NCBI GenBank assembly: GCA_050748045.1
Contig: JBOGIW010000612.1
Span: forward strand, 14,701-78,700
Direction: 5' to 3'
DNA length: 64,000 nucleotides
Origin: CAVYVZ01 sp050748045
Lineage (GTDB): Bacteria; Acidobacteriota; Vicinamibacteria; Vicinamibacterales; UBA2999
The notes under the pieces are model-generated. The model made no database searches and had not been told where the DNA came from. It was given only the letters and a program-made list of their open reading frames with translations. Positions 9,431 through 19,000 of this stretch are shown here, one piece after another (position 1 is the stretch's first letter; every line of letters begins with the position of its first letter). The position numbers were made by a program, and so were the translations under genes.

Positions 9431-10594
9431 ATGACCGCCAGAGTGTTGCTCGTTCTCGCCGGGTTCCTGTCCTTTCCCGCGTGCGATGCCGGGACGGGAG
9501 GAGCCGGCGACGGTGCCGCCGCCGGGCCGATCCTCATCGGCGCGCCGTGGCCGTGGGAAGCGCGAAAGAACCTGTTGTACGGCCAGGGACTGGACATGGC
9601 GCTCGAGGAGATCAACGGCGCGGGAGGGATCCACGGGCGGTTCCTGCAGATCCTTCGTGAAGACGATCGAGAGACCGTCGATCAGGGACGCATCGTGGCC
9701 CAGAAGCTTGCGGCCAATCCGAACGTCGTGGCGGTCATCGGACACCTCCAGTCGTTCATCACGGTTCCCGCGGCGGCGATCTACGACCTCGCCGGCGTGG
9801 CGCTGCTGACGCCCACGTCCACCGATCCAGGGCTCACCGAGCAAGGCTACAAGATGGTGTTCCGCGCCACGTTCACGGACAGACAGGTGGGCAGTCAGAT
9901 GGCATCCCTCGCGCTCGCGAGGAAACATCGGCGCGTCGCCATCTATTACATCCGCGACCGGTATGGGCGCGGCCTCGCGAACGCGTTCGAGGAGACGTTC
10001 GGACAGAACGGGGGGCTCGTCATGGATCGCCAGTCGTACGATCCGAGCGGAGCGGCCAACAGCCGTCCGCTCGCGCAGCTCGTGGACGACTGGAAGGGTC
10101 GCGAGCTCGACGCGATCTTCATAGCCGGTGAAGCGCCCCAAGCGGCGCTCTTCATCGCCGAGGCGCACCGCCGCGGCCTCCGCGTGCCTGTCCTCGGCGG
10201 CGACGCGCTCGGCACACCGGAGCTCTTTGCCGTGGACCACAGGTCGGTCGAGGGTGTGACCATTGCCACGCCGTTCCATCCCGACGACTCGCGGCCCGAG
10301 GTCCGCAGGTTCGACGAGGCGTTTCAGCGGCGCTACGGACGCAGGCCCGACACGGCCGCCGCGCTCGCCTACGATTCGCTTCGTCTCCTCGCCGAGGGAA
10401 TCAGGCGCGCCAGGGCCGCCACGCGGGCCGAGATTGGAGCCGGGCTGCGTACGGTGTCGAAGTGGCCGGGCGTCACCGGTGCGTTTACGTTCGACGAGGC
10501 GGGCGATCTCGTGAGCCATCCGCTCGTCACCGCGGTGGCCCGCGATGGACGGTTCGCCTTCGTGCCCAATGGGGCAGCCGACGCTCACGAGTGA
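9431..10594 (+). CDS. Lipoprotein periplasmic solute-binding protein, Leu/Ile/Val-type (Peripla_BP_6-like)
   Basis: A 387-residue protein with a short hydrophobic leader ending FPAC (Cys18), a plausible lipobox. The rest matches the type I periplasmic-binding fold: ILIGAPWPWEAR, the GLDMALEEINGAGGIHGR motif, VVAVIGHLQSF, TPTSTDPGLTE, then VGSQMASLAL and GRGLANAFEETF. In ABC importers such proteins bind branched-chain or other amino acids, but no matching permease genes are present here. It starts 12 bases after the exporter gene and just before the oxygenase, so it belongs to the same transcription unit. It could serve as a sensor, a product-binding or immunity lipoprotein, or a chaperone for export; none of these is demonstrated. 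Confidence 0.8.
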   Translation: MTARVLLVLAGFLSFPACDAGTGGAGDGAAAGPILIGAPWPWEARKNLLYGQGLDMALEEINGAGGIHGRFLQILREDDRETVDQGRIVAQKLAANPNVVAVIGHLQSFITVPAAAIYDLAGVALLTPTSTDPGLTEQGYKMVFRATFTDRQVGSQMASLALARKHRRVAIYYIRDRYGRGLANAFEETFGQNGGLVMDRQSYDPSGAANSRPLAQLVDDWKGRELDAIFIAGEAPQAALFIAEAHRRGLRVPVLGGDALGTPELFAVDHRSVEGVTIATPFHPDDSRPEVRRFDEAFQRRYGRRPDTAAALAYDSLRLLAEGIRRARAATRAEIGAGLRTVSKWPGVTGAFTFDEAGDLVSHPLVTAVARDGRFAFVPNGAADAHE

Positions 10595-10653
10595 TCGGGT
10601 TCATCGGCGTCTTCGGACGTCCGCTGCGGGGCCTTTCGTCTTCAGGAGCGAAT

Positions 10654-11664
10654 ATGTCACCAACGCCGATTGACCTCTCGGCCCATGGCTCCGTTCACGC
10701 AACCACCTGGGAGACGACGGGATCGTGTCCACTCGTGCTGCAGCCGGCGGCGGCGTGCAGCGCGAGCGAGTGGGTTGCCGGCAATCTCGATGCGGTCGAG
10801 GCGGCCCTGCACGAGCATGGGGCAATGCTGTTTCGCGGCTTCAGCGAGCGCGAGCAGTCGGGACTCGAACGGTTCACCAACACGCTGCGTCTCGAGCTGA
10901 TGCACTATGTCGAAGGCGCCACGCCGCGGAAGCAGCTCGGCGATCACGTCTACACATCCACCGAGTTCCCGCCAGAACATGCCATCGCGCTCCACAACGA
11001 GCTCTCGTACGTGCTCACGTGGCCGATGAAGATCATCTTCTTCTGCGTGACGGCGCCGGAGCACGGCGGCGAAACGCCGCTGGCCGACGTGCGACGCGTG
11101 TACGCGCGAATTCCGCTCGACATCCGGGCGCGATTCGCCGCGAAGGGATGGATGCTCGTCCGCAACTTCGGCGAGGGACTCGGTCTGACGTGGCAGAGCG
11201 CCTACCGTACGACGGACCGGTCGGCGCTCGAGACGTACGCGAAAGAGGCGCGACTCACGCTCGAATGGCGCGACGAGCACAGGCTGCGGACGCGGCAGGT
11301 TCGTCCGGCGATCGCCCGCCATCCGGCAACGGGCGACACGGTGTGGTTCAACCACGTGGCGTTCTGGCATGCGTCGAGCCTGGGGTCAGAGTTCCGCGAG
11401 CTGCTCGTCGAGGAGTTCGGAGAGGACGGCCTTCCCTACAACACGTATTACGGCGACGGATCGCCGATCGAGGACTCCGTCGTGGAGCAGCTGCGGGCGG
11501 CGTACGACGCCGAAACAGTTGCGTTCCGCTGGCAGCAAGGCGATCTGCTGCTCGCCGACAACATGCTCGTGGCACACGGGCGACGTCCCTTCGCGGGGCC
11601 GCGGCGGATCATCGTGTCCATGGGGCAGCCACACACGCGCGACGACTTCCACGCCGTCGTGTGA
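10654..11664 (+). CDS. TauD/TfdA-family Fe(II)/2-oxoglutarate oxygenase, SyrP-like
   Basis: A 336-residue protein; ATG 10654 was chosen because AGGAG lies at 10644-10648, whereas the longer open frame upstream overlaps the preceding gene. The iron site is visible as HNE (His114, Glu116 in ALHNELSY) and the distal His308 in LVAHGRRPF, followed by the arginine-containing strand PRRIIVSM that would hold 2-oxoglutarate. HxE-type TauD homologues of this length, such as SyrP, beta-hydroxylate aspartyl or related residues on NRPS carrier proteins. The cluster has one Asp-like and one Asn-like A domain, so either residue is a reasonable substrate. A ribosomal peptide substrate cannot be excluded because the GG-leader peptide is the next gene. 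Confidence 0.85.
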   Translation: MSPTPIDLSAHGSVHATTWETTGSCPLVLQPAAACSASEWVAGNLDAVEAALHEHGAMLFRGFSEREQSGLERFTNTLRLELMHYVEGATPRKQLGDHVYTSTEFPPEHAIALHNELSYVLTWPMKIIFFCVTAPEHGGETPLADVRRVYARIPLDIRARFAAKGWMLVRNFGEGLGLTWQSAYRTTDRSALETYAKEARLTLEWRDEHRLRTRQVRPAIARHPATGDTVWFNHVAFWHASSLGSEFRELLVEEFGEDGLPYNTYYGDGSPIEDSVVEQLRAAYDAETVAFRWQQGDLLLADNMLVAHGRRPFAGPRRIIVSMGQPHTRDDFHAVV

Positions 11665-11684
11665 TCGTCCAGGAGATGACCGCC

Positions 11685-11870
11685 ATGTCCGAGCCTCTTG
11701 CCCCCGGCCTCCGGTCGACGACGCCGCGCGTCGACTCGACGACGGCTGATCCGCAGGCGTTGGCGCCGCTCGCGGCGCGCGACCCGTCCGCCGACGACGG
11801 CGAGCTCACCGAAGCCGACCTCGCACGCGTGGTCGGCGGGCTCGATTGGTCGCAGATGCTCCTGCCGTAA
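11685..11870 (+). CDS. Double-glycine-leader precursor peptide candidate (61 aa, 9-aa core)
   Basis: A 61-residue ORF 20 bases after the oxygenase stop. ATG 11685 sits 9 bases after AGGAG (11671-11675); ATG 11676 in the same frame is too close to it. Residues 40-52 are ELTEADLARVVGG. Numbered back from the second glycine this gives L-12, T-11, D-8, L-7, V-4, G-2 and G-1, matching the classical bacteriocin leader pattern recognised by C39 peptidases. The sequence after GG is only nine residues, LDWSQMLLP. The N-terminal part is Ala/Pro/Thr-rich and lacks the nitrile-hydratase or Nif11 leader domain usual for NHLM substrates. A C39 transporter is encoded upstream in the same operon. Coding status is inferred from the leader motif, ribosome-binding site and context; no homologue can be checked here. 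Confidence 0.72.
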   Translation: MSEPLAPGLRSTTPRVDSTTADPQALAPLAARDPSADDGELTEADLARVVGGLDWSQMLLP

Positions 11871-11889
11871 GGCTTAATCCGTTTTTCGT

Positions 11890-11916
11890 CCCCGCGGCCT
11901 ATGGAACGCCGCGGGG
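11890..11916 (+). promoter_or_regulatory. Perfect 9-bp hairpin between the peptide gene and mbtH
   Basis: CCCCGCGGC at 11890-11898 pairs perfectly with GCCGCGGGG at 11908-11916 around a 9-base loop. It starts 19 bases after the peptide stop codon. No U-tract follows it on the plus strand, and the T-run GTTTTT (11881-11886) lies before it, so it is not a canonical intrinsic terminator in either direction. It could be a processing or stabilising structure that sets a high ratio of peptide message to NRPS message, or a partial terminator. Confidence 0.5.
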
Positions 11917-12014
11917 CGCGGCGATACAGTAGCGGCCACATCGACCTTCCCTGGACCGCCCCCCACGGTGTCCATGGCGGAAGCCCGCCCATCGCATCAC
12001 CCCAGGAGGAGACC

Positions 12015-12254
12015 ATGAGCATCTTCGACAATGAGGAAGACACGACCATCTACAACGTCGTCGTCAACCACGAGGAGCAGTACTCGATCTGGCCGGCACA
12101 TCTTCCCGACGTTCTCGGCTGGCGCAAGGTCGGCGTCTCCGGCATCAAGCGCGAGTGCCTCGAGTACATCGAGCGGGTGTGGACCGACATGCGGCCGCTG
12201 AGCCTGCGGCGAAAGATGGAGCAGGACGCGCAGGCCGTGGCGGCGTCACGGTGA
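12015..12254 (+). CDS. mbtH: MbtH-like protein, NRPS adenylation-domain chaperone
   Basis: A 79-residue protein with the family signature: N-x-E-x-x-x-S-x-W (NHEEQYSIWPAHLPDVLGW) followed by KRECLEYIERVWTDMRPLSL. MbtH proteins bind adenylation domains and are needed for folding or activity of many of them. The start has a strong AGGAGGA at 12004-12010. The gene follows the hairpin region and lies only 4 bases before the thioesterase gene, so it heads the NRPS part of the operon. It is the only MbtH seen and presumably serves all the A domains here. Confidence 0.95.
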   Translation: MSIFDNEEDTTIYNVVVNHEEQYSIWPAHLPDVLGWRKVGVSGIKRECLEYIERVWTDMRPLSLRRKMEQDAQAVAASR

Positions 12255-12258
12255 GGCG

Positions 12259-13029
12259 ATGACGTCGCCGTGGATCGCCCATCGCGTGCAGAAACCGGCC
12301 GCGCGCGTCCGCCTGCTCTGCTTCCCGCACGCCGGCGCGGGCGCATCGGTGTTCCGTCCGTGGACCCGCGCCGCGGATGAGACGCTCGACGTCTGTCCGG
12401 TGCAGCTGCCGGGCCGGGAGACGCGCTGGGGAGAGCCGCCGATCGATCGCGTCGAGCCGCTCGTCGACGCGCTCTGCGATGCGGTGGCGCCGTGCATCGA
12501 GGATCGTTACGCGCTCTTCGGCTGCAGCATGGGGGCGGTCGTCGCCTTCGAGCTCGCGCGAGCGCTGCGGCGGCGGTCGCTTCCCTCGCCGTCGCACCTC
12601 TTCGTCGCCGCACGGCGCGCTCCCACGCGGCTGGATCGCCGCGCGCCGATCCACCACCTGTCGGACGCGGAGCTCGTCCGCCGCATCGGGGCCTATGCCG
12701 GAACGCCGGCGGAGATACTCGCGAGTGCGGACGTCATGAGCCTCTATCTCCCGGCGATCCGCGCGGACTTCACGCTCTGCGAGACCTACGTCTGCCAGCC
12801 CGGGCCGCTGCTCGACTGCCCCGTCAACGTTTTCGGCGGACACCTCGATTCGGAGGTGACGCCCGACGACCTCGCCGCGTGGCGCGACGTCACCGTGTCG
12901 TCCTGCCGTGTGCAGATGTTCGACGAGGGACACTTGTTCCTCCACAGCCAGCAAAGCGTTCTCCTCGACACGATAGCGAGCGAGCTGTGGCGCACCGACG
13001 CCACGCCGGAACGCGTCGCCGTCGCCTAG
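12259..13029 (+). CDS. Type II (editing) thioesterase
   Basis: A 256-residue alpha/beta hydrolase of the GrsT/RifR type. It shows LLCFPHAGAGASVFRPW at the N-terminus, the nucleophile elbow GCSMGAVVAFELA (Ser in GCSMG), VFGGHLDSEV with the acid region, and DEGHLFLH with the catalytic histidine. Type II thioesterases remove aberrant acyl groups from stalled carrier proteins of NRPS and PKS lines. It sits between mbtH and the first NRPS gene. The length is normal for the family. Confidence 0.93.
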   Translation: MTSPWIAHRVQKPAARVRLLCFPHAGAGASVFRPWTRAADETLDVCPVQLPGRETRWGEPPIDRVEPLVDALCDAVAPCIEDRYALFGCSMGAVVAFELARALRRRSLPSPSHLFVAARRAPTRLDRRAPIHHLSDAELVRRIGAYAGTPAEILASADVMSLYLPAIRADFTLCETYVCQPGPLLDCPVNVFGGHLDSEVTPDDLAAWRDVTVSSCRVQMFDEGHLFLHSQQSVLLDTIASELWRTDATPERVAVA

Positions 13030-13059
13030 CCATCGCCCGAGGCCGTCCGGGAGCGGCAC

Positions 13060-16000
13060 GTGATGATCCGATCTCAACGTGAAGATCCGGTGTCTGAGTT
13101 GGATGGACGCGAGAGCGCCAACGAGGCCAGGCGCACGCGGCTCTCGGCGGCCAAGCGTCTGCTGCTCGAGCAGCGGGCGCGCGGACAGGCCCCGCTCCGA
13201 GGCGCCCTCGATTGCATTCCTGCCCGTCCGCCCGGCGACGCGCCGTTGTCGTTCGCCCAGGAACGGATGTGGTTTCTGCAGCAGCTGTACCCAGCCGGCG
13301 CCGCATTCCATGTCCGCGTCGTGCAGCGGCTTCGCGGTCCTCTCGACGTGAATCTGCTCGAGGAGTGCCTGCAGACGATCATCGGCCGGCACGAAGCGCT
13401 GCGCACCACGTTTCCCGCGCACGACGGGGTTCCAGCGCAGGTCGTATCACCGAGCGCGACGTGCAGCGTCACGCTCGTCGACCTCCGCCATCTCGGCGAC
13501 GTCGAGCGGCAGGCTGCGATCGCCGCGACGATCGACGGCGAAACCTCGAGGCCGTTCGATCTCGCGAGCGGCCCGCTGTTGCGCGTCTCGGTGATGCGCC
13601 TTCGGAGCGAGGACCACGTGCTCCTGCTGGTCACCCACCACATCGTCGTGGACGGCCAAAGCGTCGGCACGCTCTTTCGCGAGCTCGGCGAGCTTTACGG
13701 CGCGCGCAAGGCGGGCCTTCGCCCCCGCCTGCCCGACCTGCCGATTCAGTACGCGGACTTCGCCGCCTGGCAGAGATCCTCGCTGACGGCCGAGCGACTC
13801 GAGCGGCACCTCGCCTACTGGAAGGAACAACTCGCCGGTGCGCCGCCCGTGCTGGAGCTGCCGACCGACCGGCCCCGCCCCGCCGTTCCGACCCATCGTG
13901 GCGCACACCGCCGCGTCCGGATCGCGGCGCCGCTCACGCGAGCATTGAAGGCCGTGAGCCGTCGGGCGGGCGCCACGATGTACATGACATTGTTGGCGAC
14001 GTTCGAGATCCTGCTCGCGCGCTACACCGGTCAGACCGACGTCGTCGTCGGATCGCCGGTCGCCGGCCGGCTGCGGGCAGAGCTCGAGCCGCTCATCGGC
14101 TGCTTCATCAACATGGTGACGTTGCGAGCGAACGTGGCGGACGACCCGACGTTCGAGGCGTTCCTCGCGCGTGTCCGACAGACCGTGCTCGACGCGCAGG
14201 AACATCAAGAGTTGCCGTTCGAGCAACTCGTCGCCGAGCTGCAGCCCGAGCGGGCCGTACACACGACCCCGCTGTTTCAGGTCCTGTTCGGGTTCCAGAA
14301 CGTCGAGGAGGGCGGGCTGCGGCTCGCTGGCACGACGGCGGAGACGATCGACCATCCCGTCACCACCACCGCGAAACACGACCTGTCGGTCAGTCTCACC
14401 GAGCGCGGCGGAGAGGTGACCGGCGCCGTCGAGTACGCGACGGATTCATTCGATCCGACGACCATCGACCGCTTCATCGGTCACTACATGACGTTGCTCG
14501 AAGAGATCGTCGCACGGCCCGGCTCGCGGCTGTCGCAGCTGCGGCTGCTCTCGCCCGCCGAACACCGCACGATGGCCGAGTGGCAGGTCTCGTCACCCGT
14601 CTCGATCCCGACGGTGCCAGAGGTCTTTGCGGCGCATGCGGCGGCGACGCCGGCCGCGGTCGCGGTCGTCGAGGGTGCCCGCACGCTCTCCTACGGCGAC
14701 TTGGAGCGGCGCGCGAACCGGGTGGCGCATGCGCTTCGTCAGCGGGGCATCCGTCGCGGCACGCTCGTGGGCGTTTCGCTGCCGCGGTCGATCGATCTCG
14801 TCGTGGCGCAACTCGCGGTGCTGAAAGTCGGCGCCGCCTACGTGCCGCTCGACCCGGGTTACCCGGCCGAGCGGCTTGGCATCATGGTGGGCGACACCGA
14901 AACCCCGCTCGTCATCTCGGATCCGGCGTCGCCGAACCGACTGCCTTCAGGGATCGCCGTGGTCGATGCCGCCGCGCTCGAATCGGAGGCGCCGCCAATC
15001 GACGCGACCCCGCCATGTCCGGCAGCCGCGGACGACCTCGCGTACGTGATGTTCACGTCGGGGTCAACCGGCCGTCCGAAGGGCGTGATGGTGACCCATC
15101 GCGGCATTCTGCGGCTGGCCGGCGCCAGCGGCCTCATCGCGCTCGGTCCGGACGACACGCTCGCGCACGTGTCGAACCCCTCGTTCGACGCCGCGACGTT
15201 CGAAATCTGGGGTGCGCTCCTGAACGGCGGACGACTCGTGGTGATGCCGCACGATCTCGTCCTCACCGTCGATGCGTTCGTTGCGGCTCTTCGTGACAGC
15301 GGCGTGACGACGCTTACCCTGACGACGCCGCTGTTCAATGAGGTCGTGGCGCACGTACCTGATGTCATCGGCCGCATGCGTCACGTGCTGTTCGGCGCCG
15401 ACCGCGTCGACCCGGCGTCGGTGGCAACGGCGATCGTTCACGGCGCACCCGAACGCCTGCTTCACGTGTACGGACCGACGGAGAACATGACGTTCACCAC
15501 CGGGTTCCACGTGCGGCAGGCGCCGAAGCGCGGCGAGACGGTGCCGATCGGCCGTCCGGTGACCGACACATGTACATACGTCCTCGATCGCTTCCGCCAG
15601 CCGGTGCCGCCAGGCGTTATCGGAGAGCTGGTGGTCGGTGGCGCAGGCCTCTCCCCCGGATATTGGAAGCGCCCGGCGCTCACGGCGGAGAAGTTCGTGC
15701 CCGATCCGCTCAGCGCCATACCGGGATCCAGGGTGTACCGCACGGGCGACCTCGGTCGCTGGCGGGTCGACGGCGAGCTCGAGTTCGTCGGTCGCCGCGA
15801 TCACCAGGTGAAGATTCGCGGATTCCGCGTCGAACCGGGCGAGATCGAGGCGGTTCTGCGCGGCCATCCTTCCGTCGGTGCCTGCGCCGTGGTGGCGCGA
15901 GAGGAGCCGAAGGGGCGGCGGCTCGTCGGATACGTGGTGGGGACCGCCGGTGCAGGGTTCGATCTCGAGAGCGACCTCCGCTCCTTTCTTTCAGCGCGGC

Positions 16001-19000
16001 TGCCCGACTACATGGTCCCCAGCGCGCTCGTACGCCTCGAACGGCTGCCACTCACGCCGAATGGCAAGGTCGATCGAGGCGCGCTGCCAGGCCCCGACGC
16101 GGAGAGGCCGGTCACCGCAGCGCCGCGCACACCTACGGAGGAGGTCATCGCCGGCATCTGGGCCGAGGTGCTCGGACTCGACGACGTATCCGTCCACGAC
16201 GACTTCTTCGATCTTGGCGGCCACTCGCTCCTGGCCATGCGAGTCGTGGCACGAATGCGCCGCGCGTTCGGGATCGATCTCGCCGTCCGTGCCCTGTTCG
16301 AGAAACCGACGGTCGCCGCGCTGGCGGCCGAGATTGCCCGCACCGCGGCGCGTGGCCGGCATGCGGATGTACCTCCGCCGGCGGCAGGCGCGGCCCGGCC
16401 CGACCGACTCCCGCTCTCGTTCGCGCAGCAGCGCATGTGGTACATGCAGCAGCTCGCGCCAGCGAGCACGGCGCTCCACATTCCGCTCACATGGCGCGGC
16501 CGCGGCCACCTCGACATCGAGGCGCTCTCATGGGCGCTCACCGAGCTCCTGGATCGTCACGAGACACTGCGCACGCGATTTCCGCTGCGAGACGGCGTGC
16601 CGCTGCAGATCATCGATCCGCCGGCGCCGGTCACGATCGACGTCGAGGATCATCGCACGCTGACGGTCGAGGCACAGGAATTCATCGTGCGCGCGCGGAC
16701 ACGCGCCGTGATCGAGCAGCCGTTCGACCTCGCCACCGGCCCGCTGTGGCGCGCGCGCGTGATGAAGCTCGGCGCCGATCACCACGTCCTGGCGCTCGTG
16801 CTCCATCACATCGTCGCTGACGCGTGGAGCCTGGACATCTTCTGCCGCGAGCTGGCGGCGCTCTACAGCGCGCGCCTGTCGGCCCGGTCGTCGCCGCTGG
16901 CGCCTCTGTCTCTCCAGTACGCCGACTTCTCGACGTGGCAGCACACCTGGCTCGAAGGCGATCGACTCGACCGCGAGCTGGCGTTCTGGAAGGCGAATCT
17001 GGCGGGAGCACCCGCACTCCTGCAACTTCCCTCCGATCGACCGCGACCGCCGATCGCGAGCGGGCGAGGGGGCAACGCGCCGGTGCGCATCGGACCGGCG
17101 CTGACGAAAGCGCTGCGCGCCCTGAGCCGCCAGCACGACGTCACGCTGTACATGGTCCTGCTCGCCGCGTTCCAGGTGCTCGTCACGCGATATACGGGCC
17201 AGAAGGACCTCGTCATCGGAACGTCCATCGCCGGCCGGACCCAGGCCGAGGCCGAGTCGCTCATCGGCGTCTTCTTCAACGTGCTGCCGCTCCGCACGAG
17301 CCTCGCCGGAAATCCTTCGTTCGTCGAGCTCCTCGGCCGCGTGCGCGAGACGACACTGGGTGCGTATCAGCACCAGGATCTGCCCTTCGAACGCCTCGTT
17401 CGCGAGCTCTCGCTGCCGCGCACGCTCAGCTACAGCCCCGTCTTCCAGGTCCTGTTCGAGCTGCACGACTCGCAACTGAGCGCCCCAGCGTTGCCGGGAC
17501 TCGTCATCGACAGCGTGTGGATCGAGGGGAGCCACACGGCGAAGTACGACCTGACGATGTCGCTGGTGCAGCAGGGCGATGGCGTGGCCGGCGGCGTGGA
17601 GTACAGCCGCGACCTGTTCGAACCGGCGACGGTCGAGCGGCTCGTGGGCCATTACCTCACGCTGCTCGAAAGCATCGTGCAGGAGCCGGGTCAGGCGATC
17701 GCGCAGCTCCCGCTCATTCCCGCGGCGGAGCGGCGGCAGCTCGTGAACGAGTGGAATGCCACTGCACTGTCGTGGGACCCGGCATGTCTCGACGAGCTCT
17801 TCGAGGCGCAGGCGCATGCGACGCCAACGGCGGTTGCCGTCGAAGCGGCAGATGGCGCGTCGTGGACCTACGCCGCGCTGAACGCGCGCGCCAATCAGCT
17901 CGCGCGCATTCTCCGTCGCGGCGGCGTTGGACCCGACGATCGGGTCGCCATCTGCGTGCCCCGCAGCATCGACCTGATCGCGGGACTGCTTGGGGTGTTG
18001 AAGGCAGGAGCGGCGTACGTGCCGCTGGATCCGTCGTATCCCGCCGAACGCCTCCAGTACATGGCGAGTGATGCCGGAGTCCGCTCGATCGTGACGCACG
18101 CGTCGTGCGCGGCCATGTTTGCCGCGAACGCACCCGTGCTCTGTCTCGATCGCATGACTGAGGCGCTGGCCGCGGAGGATTCCGCCGACCTCCCGCGAGT
18201 CACGACGCCGGCACATCTGGCCTATGTCTACTACACGTCGGGATCGACCGGGCGGCCGAAGGGCGTCGCAATCAACCACGACGGCATCGTCAATTACGTG
18301 CGTTGGGGTTGTCGCGCCTACGGCGCCGCGATGGGCGGCGGCGCGCCGCTGCATTCCTCGATCGCGGTGGACCTGACGCTCACGAACCTGCTGCCGCTGT
18401 TTGCGGGCGGCCGCGTTCAACTCGTGGAGGAAGGGCCGGGCGTGGATGGACTCGTGAAGGCGCTTCACGCCCGTCCGCGTTGGGGTCTGCTGAAGCTGAC
18501 GCCAACGCATCTTGCGCTCCTCAATCCGGCTCTCACCCCCGAGGAGCGGGAGGCCAGCGCCCGCGTACTGGTGATTGGCGCAGACCAGCTCACGGCAGAA
18601 CCGACGGCGGTATGGCAGGAGACGGCACCGGGTGTGACGCTCATCAACGAGTATGGCCCCACGGAAACGGTCGTGGGCTGCAGCAGCTACGTCTTCGATC
18701 GCCGTGCGCCGAAAGCAGGCGTTGTGCCGATCGGGCGGCCGATTGCGAACACGACGTTCTACGTCATGGATCCCGAGCGCGAGCTGTTACCGATCGGCAT
18801 TCCCGGTGAGCTGTACATCGGCGGCGTCGGCGTGGCGCGCGGCTATTGGGGCCGTCCGGGGCTGACCGCCGCGCAGTTCGTGCCCGATCCGTTCCGCGGC
18901 ATTCCCGGCGGACGCATGTACAAGACCGGCGACCGTGCCCGCTATCTGCCGAGTGGCGACCTGGAGTGCCTCGGGCGCTTCGACGACCAGGTCAAACTTC

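Noticed and set aside
11881..11916. Intrinsic terminator after the peptide gene
   Set aside because: The stem is good but no U-tract follows it on either strand, so it is listed only as a hairpin.
11975..11987. Thirteen identical bases (TGGCGGAAGCCCG) shared with 35301-35313, both ahead of small genes
   Set aside because: Matches of this length are expected by chance in 64 kb of GC-rich DNA, and the flanks do not align.
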